From contig JAAXJB010000003.1 of assembly GCA_012270065.1 (NCBI GenBank), positions 346,523-410,522 of the forward strand: a stretch of DNA of 64,000 nucleotides. The letters are read 5' to 3'. The stretch comes from Rubripirellula sp. GTDB lineage: Bacteria; Planctomycetota; Planctomycetia; Pirellulales; Pirellulaceae. Position numbers and translations under genes: made by a program. Under the pieces are notes generated by a model. That model saw only the letters and a list, made by a program, of their open reading frames with translations. It searched no databases and was not told the DNA's origin. Below are positions 9,730 to 19,194 of the stretch, piece after piece (position 1 is the stretch's first letter; each line of letters starts with the position of its first letter).

Positions 9730-9903
9730 GCCATGTTCAAGATCGCCTGCTACTACCATCCGCGTGAACAAGGTTTGTGAAAACCAACAGACACGAAGCT
9801 TTTGTCAGCTGGTCATTGGTCCAGCTTCAGGGCTGATGCAATGCCACGGTTCAGAAAAAATCATGTGCACGGACGAACCGCGGGATGGTCGATGACCCAC
9901 TGC

Positions 9904-11601
9904 CTAAAATGCGGTTAACCAACGCACTTGAAATGGCAACAGCTGAATCCCATCTTCCGGCTGAATTCGCTCCAAGGCCAATTCATCGTGTACAAGACTC
10001 TCATCAATCAAACCGGATTGCACGACGCGCGGACTGGCGGTCAAATTGGCAACCACCGCCACCTGTTCACCGTCGTCAGCCGTCCTGACAAATCCCAGCA
10101 AGCCATCTCCTGGAAGTTGCAAGACCCTCATACTCGCCTTGGGATGGAAAGCCACTTGTTTGATCCTCACTGAGAGCAAGTGCTGGTACCCGTCAAAAAC
10201 GCAACGCTGCAACCCATCCGGCTTTGCAAGGGCCTCCTCCAGACTCTGCCTCTCGTACTTATGACGATTGATGCGACGGTTCTGCCCTGTTGCCTGCACA
10301 GCGGCTGTATCATTCGGGGAACCGACCAGACTGTGAAAATAGACAGCGGGGATACCTGGCAATGCCAACATGATTGCCTGTGTGGCAAGAAAGCACCTCG
10401 CATGCTCCTCAGGATCGACTTTTCTTGCATCTGCAACTGCCTCAAGAAATGTAATATTCAACTCATAGGGACTGTCCGTACCGTCTGACTTGCGACGCGT
10501 ACTGACTCGACCACCATGCGATCTGACAATCTCGGCCAGCTTTTCGACTCTTTGCGGTGACACGATTCCTTCCAGTGGACGAACACCGACCCCATCATGG
10601 GAAGCAGTAAAGTTGAAAAAGGTAGTCAAATCACTCGGCGGTTCTATTGTCGAAAGCCAATCCCGCAAGACAGTTGTGTCACAGTTGTGAATCGCATCCA
10701 GCAGCAGGGGTGGCAAACTGAACTGGTAGACCATGTGTGCCTCATCATCGCCATCGCCGAAATAGCTGACATTCTCTTCGTGTGGTACGTTTGTCTCCGT
10801 CAGCACCAAAGTCCCGGGAACCACCGCATCAAGCACGCGCCGCATCAACTTCACCGCCGCGTGAGTTTGCGGAAGGTGAATGCAATCGGTTCCAATTTCT
10901 TTCCAGAGAAATGCAATTGCATCAAGCCGAATGATTCGTGCACCGCGACGCGCATACTCGACAAGCGTTTCCAGCATCAGGAGCATGACCCGAGGATTCG
11001 CGTAGTTCAAATCCACCTGATCAGCACTGAATGTTGTCCAGATATGTCGTGTACCAGTCGCTGTTTCGAAGCTTGTCAATAATGGCAAGCTTCTCGGCCG
11101 CACAACCTCTGACAGATCCACATCAGGATTCTGGTCAATGAAAAAGTTATCGAACGCGGCATCACCTCGAAGGTAAGCCTGAAACCACTCATGCTTTTGT
11201 GATGCGTGGTTCAGCACCAGATCAAACATCAAATCAAAATCTCCACCCAGCTCCGCAATGTCCTCCCATGTGCCTGAGTCCGGGTCCACAGCCAGATAAT
11301 CAACGACAGAAAAACCGTCATCGCTCGTAAAAGGACAAAAAGGGAGCAGGTGGACACAGCGAATCAGATTCTCGAGTCCATGATCCAGGAGGAATCGGCG
11401 CTGTGCCTGAAGTGGAGATGATCCAGTATCACGAACTTGATCAGCATAGGTGATCAGAACAACATCACGTTCGGACCAGAGTTCACATTGTTCTTCCGAC
11501 GTATGCCCCGGCGTCATTTGTTCCAATCCCTGAATCAACTCATCAGGCAAATCGCCATAGATCTGCCGTATCAATTCAGCTGTCTTTGAATCAATCTTCA
11601 T
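9904..11601 (-). CDS. GH13_18 sugar phosphorylase, glucosylglycerate phosphorylase-like
   Basis: A 565-residue alpha-glucoside phosphorylase of the sucrose phosphorylase subfamily. It reversibly cleaves a glucoside with phosphate to glucose 1-phosphate. The (beta/alpha)8 motifs are intact: SDDGFSVVDY, nucleophile Asp227 in IIRLDAIAFLWKE, acid/base Glu269 in LTETNVPHEENV, and Asp336 in TASHDGVG. Length and segments such as GDDEAHMVYQFSLPP recall the E. coli YcjM/glucosylglycerate phosphorylase branch rather than the shorter (about 500-residue) sucrose phosphorylases. This is from memory, not an alignment. It is the last gene of a four-gene minus-strand cluster with two glycosyltransferases and a HAD protein. 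Glucosylglycerate or a related solute is therefore the most likely substrate; sucrose and glucosylglycerol remain possible. Confidence 0.8.
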   Translation of the reverse strand: MKIDSKTAELIRQIYGDLPDELIQGLEQMTPGHTSEEQCELWSERDVVLITYADQVRDTGSSPLQAQRRFLLDHGLENLIRCVHLLPFCPFTSDDGFSVVDYLAVDPDSGTWEDIAELGGDFDLMFDLVLNHASQKHEWFQAYLRGDAAFDNFFIDQNPDVDLSEVVRPRSLPLLTSFETATGTRHIWTTFSADQVDLNYANPRVMLLMLETLVEYARRGARIIRLDAIAFLWKEIGTDCIHLPQTHAAVKLMRRVLDAVVPGTLVLTETNVPHEENVSYFGDGDDEAHMVYQFSLPPLLLDAIHNCDTTVLRDWLSTIEPPSDLTTFFNFTASHDGVGVRPLEGIVSPQRVEKLAEIVRSHGGRVSTRRKSDGTDSPYELNITFLEAVADARKVDPEEHARCFLATQAIMLALPGIPAVYFHSLVGSPNDTAAVQATGQNRRINRHKYERQSLEEALAKPDGLQRCVFDGYQHLLSVRIKQVAFHPKASMRVLQLPGDGLLGFVRTADDGEQVAVVANLTASPRVVQSGLIDESLVHDELALERIQPEDGIQLLPFQVRWLTAF

Positions 11602-11772
11602 TCAACCGGGCCACACAAGGAGGAAGTTTCTGTTACTGCAGACTGACAAACACAGTCAATCCAAACAGAACGATCCACATCATCTCTGACCTACTGATGA
11701 TCCCACCACAGGATCCACATCAGACATACTGCAGATGTACTGTATCTCTACTGCATCAAGAGTTCTGGCACT

Positions 11773-13038
11773 TTACAGGTTTTCTTGCCCCGTAAAATTG
11801 GTAACGAGAGCTCTCAACTTCCGCCTTAATACGCTGTAACTGAAGAACGCTTTGCCTATTTCGTAATTAAAATCTACCATCTCTTCACGATATTCGGGAT
11901 CGTCAATGATGCGTTGGACTTTATTGACAACATCTTTTGTCAAGTAACCATCCATGGCGATTACTTTCGCACCCTTAGGTTCAATATCTGCCACAAAAAT
12001 CGAATACCGATTCACGAGTACTGGCTTGCGGAAATAAAAGGCTTCCAGGAGAGCATTGCCAAAACCCTCGTAAATACTCGGGTAGGTGATGAAGTCGGCC
12101 TGTGAATAGGCATCTGCCAACGTGTATATCCGGTTGCCATCCTCTGTCAAACCACGACGGTCACCGACCTGATGATCACAAAGTCGCAGATCAACACCGT
12201 GTGCATCAGCCAATTCACGCAACACACTCAGGTACTCATTACCTTCGTCTCCGCTGGCGTGTGAAATCACCAGTTTGCATCGATCATTGTTCAATGCGGA
12301 GACAAGAGCGATAGCGTGTTCGATCCCTTTACGTGGAACTACACGAGTTGGCTGCAAGAACAGGATATCATCGTCGTCGAGCCCGATGTCGGACCGAAAT
12401 GTTCTTGCATAGTCATCAACGGGTTCAGGTTCATTCTCGAAATCCAGTACATTGGGAACAAGAATCGATGAGACACCGCGTCGATGGGCAAGATCTTCCT
12501 GCGCAAACGAGTTGATGGTCACATTCTGGATCTGGGGCAGTGCAGGAGGAAAAGACATCCAAAGCAAATCGGTGACAGCGGAAACACTGAATCGATCACG
12601 CTCCCAGTAAAAGTCATGATGATGGGCGATCGTTGGAAATCCGGTCTCGGCGATAAAGTGGGTCAAAGCCACTCCAAGTGGAATGTTCATCGGAATGCAC
12701 AGCGCATTCTGCACGATCAACAAATCCAGGTTGTACCGCCGTGTAAACTCATATAGCGTGCCCTTCAGATAATCTGCCAGCGCATAGATCCGCTGTGTTA
12801 CGTCAGGTGTTCGGGTGCGCGTACCAAAAGCCCGGCGATTGATCCACTCGATGTCCGGATGCCCGAAGTAGGCGTGTGGAACGACCATCGACGTCTCTTC
12901 ATCGCGGTCACTCAAGCCGGAATACCAGTGACTTACATGCCGATGATCCCAGAGCACCTGAGCCCATTTCGCACTCTCAAGTGAAACACCATCTGTACCT
13001 GAAAACCGCGTACCAACAAACCCAATCTGGACACCCAT
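11773..13038 (-). CDS. GT4-type glycosyltransferase
   Basis: A 421-residue GT-B fold transferase. The N-terminal Rossmann half begins [20 protein letters not shown], the glycine-rich acceptor-side loop. The donor half carries [17 protein letters not shown] and the E-x7-E motif in [12 protein letters not shown], so a retaining NDP-sugar transferase is expected. There is no signal peptide or membrane segment, which implies a cytosolic acceptor such as a small glycoside. It sits 171 bases before the phosphorylase and 98 bases after the HAD gene on the same strand. Given the neighbours it may extend or make a glucosylglycerate-type solute, for example by mannosyl transfer as in mannosylglucosylglycerate synthesis known in Rhodopirellula. 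That assignment is inference only. Confidence 0.75.
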   Translation of the reverse strand: MGVQIGFVGTRFSGTDGVSLESAKWAQVLWDHRHVSHWYSGLSDRDEETSMVVPHAYFGHPDIEWINRRAFGTRTRTPDVTQRIYALADYLKGTLYEFTRRYNLDLLIVQNALCIPMNIPLGVALTHFIAETGFPTIAHHHDFYWERDRFSVSAVTDLLWMSFPPALPQIQNVTINSFAQEDLAHRRGVSSILVPNVLDFENEPEPVDDYARTFRSDIGLDDDDILFLQPTRVVPRKGIEHAIALVSALNNDRCKLVISHASGDEGNEYLSVLRELADAHGVDLRLCDHQVGDRRGLTEDGNRIYTLADAYSQADFITYPSIYEGFGNALLEAFYFRKPVLVNRYSIFVADIEPKGAKVIAMDGYLTKDVVNKVQRIIDDPEYREEMVDFNYEIGKAFFSYSVLRRKLRALVTNFTGQENL

Positions 13039-13136
13039 GGCGCGAATGAAACCTGTTCTGAAAAGCTATGTTGTACCTGCAAGACCTGATGATTTTTAAC
13101 GCCACAGGTCACACACGCGAATCGTCAGCAATGCTT

Positions 13137-14048
13137 TTAGCTGATGGGTAGACACTCTGGCAACTGCATCAAGCTGGTAAGTACAACATCCGGAACCAGT
13201 CCCCGGCACCTGGAATCATCTTCCCGTGGCCGACAACTCCGTGAATCCCCCGCGAACCAAGCCGTTCGCAACCCTGCCTCCGATGCAGCCCAGACGTCAT
13301 TAAGCATGTCATTTCCCACATAAACGGCCTCGTTGGGAAGAATACCTTGATTCAACAACCCCCGCCGCAGAACTTCGAACAACCTCGGCCCCGGTTTTGC
13401 CTGTCGATAGCGGTTGGAAAACACACATAAATCAAGACTGAAACCAGCGTCTTTCAGCCCATTGCAGTCCATGAGATTATTCATCAGAGGAAGAGTAAAA
13501 ATCTGGGCGTTGCTGACAATACCTAGCGTGAAACCAGACTGTTTCAAGTGTTGCAGCAGTTGCACAGATCCTGGCATCGGCCAGGTTGGATTCGCCAACG
13601 CTTCGTATCTGGCTGCCAGCCTCACAACCATTTCGATTTCTGACGGCTCATTCGTCCATCCTGACTGCGTTAACACGTCCCGCCAGACTTCAACGATGTC
13701 TACCTCTGGTTTCACACAGTCGGTTGTTACCCGATCCGCGTTGATCCTCTGAATACTACGTTGCAAGTCTGCTGCTTTAGGGGTGGAGTCCAACCGTTCA
13801 AGCAAACCAGATTCTTCCAGACTTTGACGCACCAAAGAGTCGCGCCCACCGGTATCAGCCGATCCAACATCACCGCTTCCACTGATGAGCAAGGTCCCAT
13901 AGATATCGAACACCACGGCTCTGACACCAGTTAGCTGCCGGAGTTTGGGCTTGATGGCAGTTTCTAAAGGCTGCATTTCCTCGCGATACTGCGTAACATT
14001 TTCAAGCCACGATTCGACACGCATTTTCACAGCAACTCCGTACGGCAT
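13137..14048 (-). CDS. HAD-superfamily hydrolase with DxY motif I
   Basis: A HAD hydrolase with a helical cap domain. Motif I is VVFDIYGTLL (Asp48, Tyr50), motif II lies in GIVSNAQ, the motif III Lys is in YRQAKPGPRLF, and motif IV is YVGNDMLNDVWAA. Most HAD phosphatases have Asp at the +2 position of motif I; Tyr there is typical of L-2-haloacid dehalogenase-like members. The gene starts inside the end of the upstream glycosyltransferase gene (22-base overlap). Using the in-frame ATG at 14024 instead would leave 2 bases between stop and start. Either way translation is probably coupled. The cluster would predict a phosphatase for a phosphorylated glycoside, but the motif makes that uncertain. 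Confidence 0.75.
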   Translation of the reverse strand: MPYGVAVKMRVESWLENVTQYREEMQPLETAIKPKLRQLTGVRAVVFDIYGTLLISGSGDVGSADTGGRDSLVRQSLEESGLLERLDSTPKAADLQRSIQRINADRVTTDCVKPEVDIVEVWRDVLTQSGWTNEPSEIEMVVRLAARYEALANPTWPMPGSVQLLQHLKQSGFTLGIVSNAQIFTLPLMNNLMDCNGLKDAGFSLDLCVFSNRYRQAKPGPRLFEVLRRGLLNQGILPNEAVYVGNDMLNDVWAASEAGLRTAWFAGDSRSCRPREDDSRCRGLVPDVVLTSLMQLPECLPIS

Positions 14049-15604
14049 GGAAAGAAAGTTCGAAACGCACTAATCAAGTCGATACCGCTTGGCATCGTGG
14101 TGTTCGACTCACCTGCCGCAGGATCATCGAGAACACTTTCATTTTCACAAGCAATGTTTTCCAAGCGAATCAACTTCTGGTAAGCGTGAAGCAATGATTC
14201 TCCAATCCTAGATGCACCATATACTTCTCGAACCTTTCTGGCATTGGACACCAGCACGGACTCAGAAAATCCCCGGTCCAAACGCGAGATAAGTGGTTTT
14301 GACAGTTCCATCGCGGCTCTTTCAAATCCATTGTCCGCTGCCATGCGTTTGAGCACCTCAACCTGCCGAGCAGGGGTAAGTCTGGCGAAGTCAATGGTGC
14401 CATCCCTTTCATCCAAGGATTCGGGGATTACCGGCTGAAAATCTTTCGGCAATGCCTTCCACGCTCTCTTCTGGGCAGCCAGAGTTTCCTGTTCGCATTC
14501 TGTGATCCATGCCTGATTCCCGGGAATCGGAATCGATTCATAAAAACTTTCCAAATCGAGTCCACCACACTCAAAGTCATCCGTTACCGTTGGCAAACGT
14601 CGTGCGATCACACCACGGTTCAACAACCAGGGCTCAAGGAATGCCATCCCAAATCCTTCGGCAACACTGGTGGACACTACATAATCCGCCGCCAATACAT
14701 TCTGCAAAAAGGAAAGACCAGGTTTTTCTCCCGCATCAAAGACTGTCCTCGGTGAAACCTCAACAGCCACACGCCTCCAACGCTCATACGAACGCAACTC
14801 CACCGCTGTTGCCGGCTTCAATGTCAGGCCCAGATAACGATTTTCACCTGCCCAACGTCCCAGCAACAACAACTCACCAACATTTTTCCTGCGTATCCCA
14901 CGAACCGGATAAAGCCCCCAACGCGCATCCTGAGGAAGCTTCATCACATCAATGACAGCCGCTCTGGCATCCTCACTGGAAAGAAGATCTCCTTGCGGCA
15001 CAGCAACACTGTTGGGAATACAGTGCAACTGTTCACGATGAACACCAAGCTTTTCCAACACTCCTGCATCAGCTGTCGTCAGAGTGGCATACTGGATGTT
15101 ATCGTGAATTGGATACAAATACCGGTCGATCTCTTTTCTATCTGTTGCGTTCGTTGCAGAGATCAAACGCTGGTAGTTTTCCGGGCGATTGTCCTCAGCA
15201 AAATCATGAACCTGAAGCAGAACTCGCCATCCATGAACTGCAAGTGAATGAAGCACTCCCGGAAGAGCAGTGTTCTTTCCGAGACTGTGGTTGTGGCAAT
15301 GCAACAGCACATTTTCAGCATGCAACCCGGATTCGTTGAATCGAACCTCCAACTCATGCATCATTCTTTGCTGTCGCGTAGCCAAATCGATGACGGTTGA
15401 GTCATCGTCATCATAGTCAAATCCCTCCAGACCAACCCACTCTGTGTTCTTCAGAATTTCTTCTGAAAGCCCACTGATACGTTGTCCCGATGCTAGCACG
15501 ATGCGTTCAAATTGCTGTGTCTGCAATAGTGCCCGCACATGGTTTTCGACCACTTGCGTGACCCCGCCACGTTCATAATGACAGTGAAGAATCACGACGA
15601 TCAC
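14027..15604 (-). CDS. GT-B glycosyltransferase, group 1-like
   Basis: A 525-residue predicted cytosolic glycosyltransferase and the first gene of the four-gene cluster. The N-terminus MIVVILHCHYERGGVTQVVE has the G-G-V acceptor loop of GT4 enzymes. The donor half contains LYPVRGIRRKNVGELLLLG (conserved R-x4-K) and the E-x7-E motif in AEGFGMAFLEPW. It carries about 100 residues beyond the usual GT4 C-terminus, starting around residue 400; I do not recognise this tail. The stop codon is followed directly by the HAD gene. The donor and acceptor are unknown. Sharing an operon with a glucosylglycerate phosphorylase-like enzyme points to synthesis of a small glycoside rather than of polysaccharide. 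Confidence 0.72.
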   Translation of the reverse strand: MIVVILHCHYERGGVTQVVENHVRALLQTQQFERIVLASGQRISGLSEEILKNTEWVGLEGFDYDDDDSTVIDLATRQQRMMHELEVRFNESGLHAENVLLHCHNHSLGKNTALPGVLHSLAVHGWRVLLQVHDFAEDNRPENYQRLISATNATDRKEIDRYLYPIHDNIQYATLTTADAGVLEKLGVHREQLHCIPNSVAVPQGDLLSSEDARAAVIDVMKLPQDARWGLYPVRGIRRKNVGELLLLGRWAGENRYLGLTLKPATAVELRSYERWRRVAVEVSPRTVFDAGEKPGLSFLQNVLAADYVVSTSVAEGFGMAFLEPWLLNRGVIARRLPTVTDDFECGGLDLESFYESIPIPGNQAWITECEQETLAAQKRAWKALPKDFQPVIPESLDERDGTIDFARLTPARQVEVLKRMAADNGFERAAMELSKPLISRLDRGFSESVLVSNARKVREVYGASRIGESLLHAYQKLIRLENIACENESVLDDPAAGESNTTMPSGIDLISAFRTFFPCRTELL

Positions 15605-15919
15605 AAGTACACCATTTCAAAAAGCAGCGCTAGATGGAGCGTTTGCCTGCCAAAGGCTCGCGGTCTCAAAGACTACTTGTTAATCCAATTTCGGCAACCC
15701 GTCACATTTATTTACCGACGACACACGCGACATGCAAGCCTGCGAAATATGCATGTTGACTTCAACACATCCAATTCATGCACCTTGCTATACCAATCTG
15801 CGATTACATTCGAAACGCGCACAAGGAACCGTAAGTTACCGCCATTTCGAAATTCCGCTCACCACGGTGAGACCGGGGAGTGCCAACGAATGGGCACTGG
15901 TGAACAGTGCATTTCTCGA
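15605..15919. other. Intergenic region with two short inverted repeats
   Basis: These 315 bases lie between the end of the M50 operon and the start of the glycosyltransferase cluster, both leftward. No plausible gene is present. Two hairpin-capable repeats sit just past the M50 stop: GCACTG/CAGTGC (15894-15910) and CTCACC/GGTGAG (15858-15871). They lack a following T-run, so they may be weak or factor-dependent termination signals. The rest should contain the promoter of the glycosyltransferase cluster, but I cannot point to it. Confidence 0.5.
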
Positions 15920-18076
15920 TCATGCAAAGGCATCAAGCACAAAACGAGCGATCCGATGGAAAATCGATGCGTTTTCAACACTGACCCTTGCCTTTCCCGT
16001 CAAGCGAACCGGAAGTGGAGATGCGGTGGGTTCCACAAGAACGCGAACCTCATAAAACGGCTTGGTATCAAACATGGCACCAGAGGCCTCGAGCATGCCA
16101 TTGCGTTGCAACGCTGGAGGGATGTCCTTTGTGGGCGAAACAGAGATTTCCGAGACTCTTCCACGCACCTCTCCCTCGGCATGATCATCCAGCAGCAGGT
16201 GTACCCGCTGACCTTGCCTGATCAACTCGACATCCTGTTGCGGAACAAAGAGAACAGCCTCCCGTCCAATTGGATCACCCACCAGACACACGGCCGTCCC
16301 TTCCTCAAACCATGCACCTACATTGCCATCATCCAGTGGAGTCCCGAACCAGTACTCCGGCTCACGTTCATCCTCGACAGGCTTCATCCGCTTGTCGGCA
16401 GCAAAAACTTTCCCATCACGAGGTGCGTTCAACACGAGTTGACCGGCCAACAATTCCCTCAATTGTTTTTCTTTCCTTGCTTCTTTCAAAGAACGTTCAA
16501 TGACTGGAATCTGCAATCCAGCCTCACGATTCGCAAGGCGTCTCCGCTTCAATCCACTCAACTGGACTTCGAGTAAATCAACATGTCCACGAGCCTGTGC
16601 AAGCTCCAGCTCAACAGATTCATTCACGAGGGTCGCTATCATCTGCCCTGCTTCTACGACACTTCCATTATCTACCGATTTCACCAATCTTCCTCCATTG
16701 GTGACAAAAACCGTTTTCGCATCTGCCGGTTGAATCATCATGTGTGCCGTTGTTGTCCTGGGCAAGGGCACCAAACCAACGAGGATGACACCTGCAGTCA
16801 GCAAACTCATAAAGATCACTGGTCTGCGAATGCTGTAATGGCGATACCCGGCGTGACTTTTTGGTGGCATCATCACGGTTCGAACAACAGAAAGAAAGAA
16901 ACAACCCATGGCCAACAGAACCAACACTCCAACGAGATCACCCATCTCATGCAGCTCGGCATATTGATAGAAGATCAACATGATCAACGCGAAGATTACT
17001 ATCCGGTAGGTGCCACTCAAAATGCCATATCCCGCCAACAGCACATTCCGGATTGAAAAACCCGAATCCATGATCGTTGGCTTTGACCAGAGAAAACACT
17101 GAAACCACTCTCTCAAAATCCCTTTCGCCTCAGCCGAAAGGTTGGGGATTCCCGTCAGGTCAGAGAGCATGTAATACCCATCGTAACGCAATAACGGATT
17201 GCCATTGAACAAGATGGTGGTTACGGAACATACCAGCATGACGGTAACGCAAATGTCCCGGATTGGACCATCAAGCGTGAACGCCCAGATCAAAGTGGCA
17301 ACGGAGGCCAATGTCAATTCCGCCAACATCCCCGCAGCCGAAATCAGAATCCGCTGCCAACGCCGCGGCAGCATCCAGGCGTCAGAAACATCGCAATAGA
17401 GGCACGGCACGCCGACGAGAAACATCAGACCGATTTCGCGGCACTCACCACCAAACCGTATGCAAGCGATCGCATGTGCCAATTCATGCATCACCTTCGT
17501 GATGGACAATACCCCAACCAAAATCAACAATCCTGTTCCTGCTTGCATCCCTGCCGCGGCACCGGCGAGATGGATGCTCAAGTTCCCAAAATTGACAACC
17601 ACGACCACCAAGGCAACAAGCATCAGAAAAACCGCCAGCAGGAATGCTATTGGCGACAAGATAAAACCGAGATGATGGGATATTGAATTGAGGACCCGGT
17701 CGGGATTCACACCGGGAACCCGAATGGCGAGAGGATTCTTCCACCAGGGACGATGTGTGTCTGAACGGTTCATTGCGTTGGGTACACCACACCCATCCAC
17801 GAGCAACAGACCTTTACGCCGTGCGTCAGCGAGGAAGCGGATGATTGAATCAACCGACAGGAACTGCGGGGCAAATCGCCTGTTACACTCCAAGGCAATC
17901 TGGGCCACAGTGCGTTTCCCATCCGCCAGAACAAGAATCTCTCTTTCCTGGTCATTGAAATACGAAAACGCGCGTGAAAGTGGGTCTTTGAAAACCCAAA
18001 CGCGTTCACTGCCCATCCAAACCATTTTCTGGATCAGATCAGGCCGCAACATCAATCCGGAATTCTTGCTGTTCAC
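15920..18076 (-). CDS. PqqD-like / M50 zinc metallopeptidase / HlyD fusion protein
   Basis: A 718-residue polytopic membrane protein. Residues about 8-95 resemble a PqqD-like winged-helix domain (FSYFNDQEREILVLADGKRTVAQIA), the fold used as a RiPP recognition element. Membrane segments follow at about 130-165, with HELAH at 197-201 (zinc ligands H197 and H201, catalytic E198). The third ligand is expected at Asp299 in NPLLRYDGYYML, as in M50 site-2 proteases. Further membrane segments reach about 435, then a HlyD/biotinyl-lipoyl barrel with coiled coil completes the protein. The start is GTG 18076-18074 overlapping the upstream TGA, so it is translationally coupled to the adaptor gene. The likely role is peptide processing or export through an adaptor/TolC conduit; the substrate is unknown. 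Confidence 0.82.
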   Translation of the reverse strand: MNSKNSGLMLRPDLIQKMVWMGSERVWVFKDPLSRAFSYFNDQEREILVLADGKRTVAQIALECNRRFAPQFLSVDSIIRFLADARRKGLLLVDGCGVPNAMNRSDTHRPWWKNPLAIRVPGVNPDRVLNSISHHLGFILSPIAFLLAVFLMLVALVVVVVNFGNLSIHLAGAAAGMQAGTGLLILVGVLSITKVMHELAHAIACIRFGGECREIGLMFLVGVPCLYCDVSDAWMLPRRWQRILISAAGMLAELTLASVATLIWAFTLDGPIRDICVTVMLVCSVTTILFNGNPLLRYDGYYMLSDLTGIPNLSAEAKGILREWFQCFLWSKPTIMDSGFSIRNVLLAGYGILSGTYRIVIFALIMLIFYQYAELHEMGDLVGVLVLLAMGCFFLSVVRTVMMPPKSHAGYRHYSIRRPVIFMSLLTAGVILVGLVPLPRTTTAHMMIQPADAKTVFVTNGGRLVKSVDNGSVVEAGQMIATLVNESVELELAQARGHVDLLEVQLSGLKRRRLANREAGLQIPVIERSLKEARKEKQLRELLAGQLVLNAPRDGKVFAADKRMKPVEDEREPEYWFGTPLDDGNVGAWFEEGTAVCLVGDPIGREAVLFVPQQDVELIRQGQRVHLLLDDHAEGEVRGRVSEISVSPTKDIPPALQRNGMLEASGAMFDTKPFYEVRVLVEPTASPLPVRLTGKARVSVENASIFHRIARFVLDAFA

Positions 18077-19176
18077 TCGCTCACGCTTAAACTTGATCGC
18101 ATCCCAGGCAAGACATCGAGACTTGAATTGTCAAACTCGACCCAAAAACGTATTTCGCCACTGACTGGCTCCAACTCGCGGCTGATGAATTTCACAATGC
18201 CATCACGTTCAACAGTACTATCCTGCGTACGCTGAATTTCCAACTGGACCTTTTGCCCTACACTTAGGCTGTCCAGTTGATCGGCTGAGATGAATCCCTC
18301 TGCCCTCAGGCGATTCAAACGGATCACCCGGATCACTGGCTCACCAGCTTTCACCCAGTCTCCCAACTTCCGGTATCGTTCCACCACCACACCATCAATG
18401 GGTGACCGGATGACCTGCAAGGATGACGCCAATTCGGCAAGCTTCAATTGGTGTTGCTGCAATTCTGCCTGCAACTCCTGTACACGCTGCTCAACTTTTG
18501 CTTGAGCCAATTCAAGGGTATACCGCTCAACTCCGAGCCGGTGACTGTTCGCAGCTTCCGCTTCAGCCTCTGCCTGCAACCCACTGATCACACGCTCGAA
18601 TTCGGCTTGTTTGGTTTCGAGTACAGTGCGTTCAAAACTCAATCGCAGATTATCAATTTCGGATTCTGACACACTGTCAACAAACTGCCGACGCGCCTCC
18701 GTAGCACGCTTGAGTTCATTTTCGGCAACCAATTCCGCTTTCTTTGACGCCTGCACGCTGACATCATTCTCAGCCTTACGATCTGCGATCCGTTTTTTGA
18801 ATTGATGTTCTTTGGCAAGCTGTTCTTCCTGCGCGAGTTTTTTTTCTGCAAGTTCTGCTGCCAAACCGCTTCTTGCACTCTCATTCGCTATTTCAAGGCG
18901 AGTGCGAGCCAGATTTTCTTCCAGCTTCAGCTTCCGATCATCCAATCTTGCAAGTTCATCACCTGCACTTACCGACTTTCCTTCACTCACCGCAATTGCC
19001 GCCAACGCTCCGTCTTGTGATGCGGGGACATCAACCGAATCAATCAAGACAACTTGCATGTCATCTACACGAACAATTTCAACAGCAAATGCATTCCTTG
19101 CTGTCCATGGCATGCACAGCAGCATCAGCAGCATCAGTCGAAACTTGACAACATTGTCCAACATTGACTTTCTCAT
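18073..19176 (-). CDS. HlyD/RND-type periplasmic adaptor
   Basis: A 367-residue membrane-fusion-protein-type adaptor. A signal sequence or anchor (LMLLMLLCMPWTARNAFA) comes first, then half of a lipoyl-like domain (GALAAIAVSEGKSVSAGDEL). A long alpha-helical hairpin of about 170 residues, rich in Lys, Glu and Ala, follows. The second lipoyl half is VIRSPIDGVVVERYRKLGDWVKAGEPV, and a beta-barrel ends the protein. It lacks its own inner-membrane pump; no ABC or RND transporter gene is adjacent. It lies 18 bases after the 671-codon adaptor gene and overlaps the M50 gene by 4 bases, so the three form one operon feeding the divergent TolC. Confidence 0.82.
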   Translation of the reverse strand: MRKSMLDNVVKFRLMLLMLLCMPWTARNAFAVEIVRVDDMQVVLIDSVDVPASQDGALAAIAVSEGKSVSAGDELARLDDRKLKLEENLARTRLEIANESARSGLAAELAEKKLAQEEQLAKEHQFKKRIADRKAENDVSVQASKKAELVAENELKRATEARRQFVDSVSESEIDNLRLSFERTVLETKQAEFERVISGLQAEAEAEAANSHRLGVERYTLELAQAKVEQRVQELQAELQQHQLKLAELASSLQVIRSPIDGVVVERYRKLGDWVKAGEPVIRVIRLNRLRAEGFISADQLDSLSVGQKVQLEIQRTQDSTVERDGIVKFISRELEPVSGEIRFWVEFDNSSLDVLPGMRSSLSVSE

Positions 19177-19194
19177 GAAAAATTCTTCATTGCA

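Noticed and set aside
15539-16576. 345-codon plus-strand open frame
   Set aside because: It is antisense to the M50/HlyD and glycosyltransferase genes, has no domain resemblance, and its composition is that of a complementary-strand frame.
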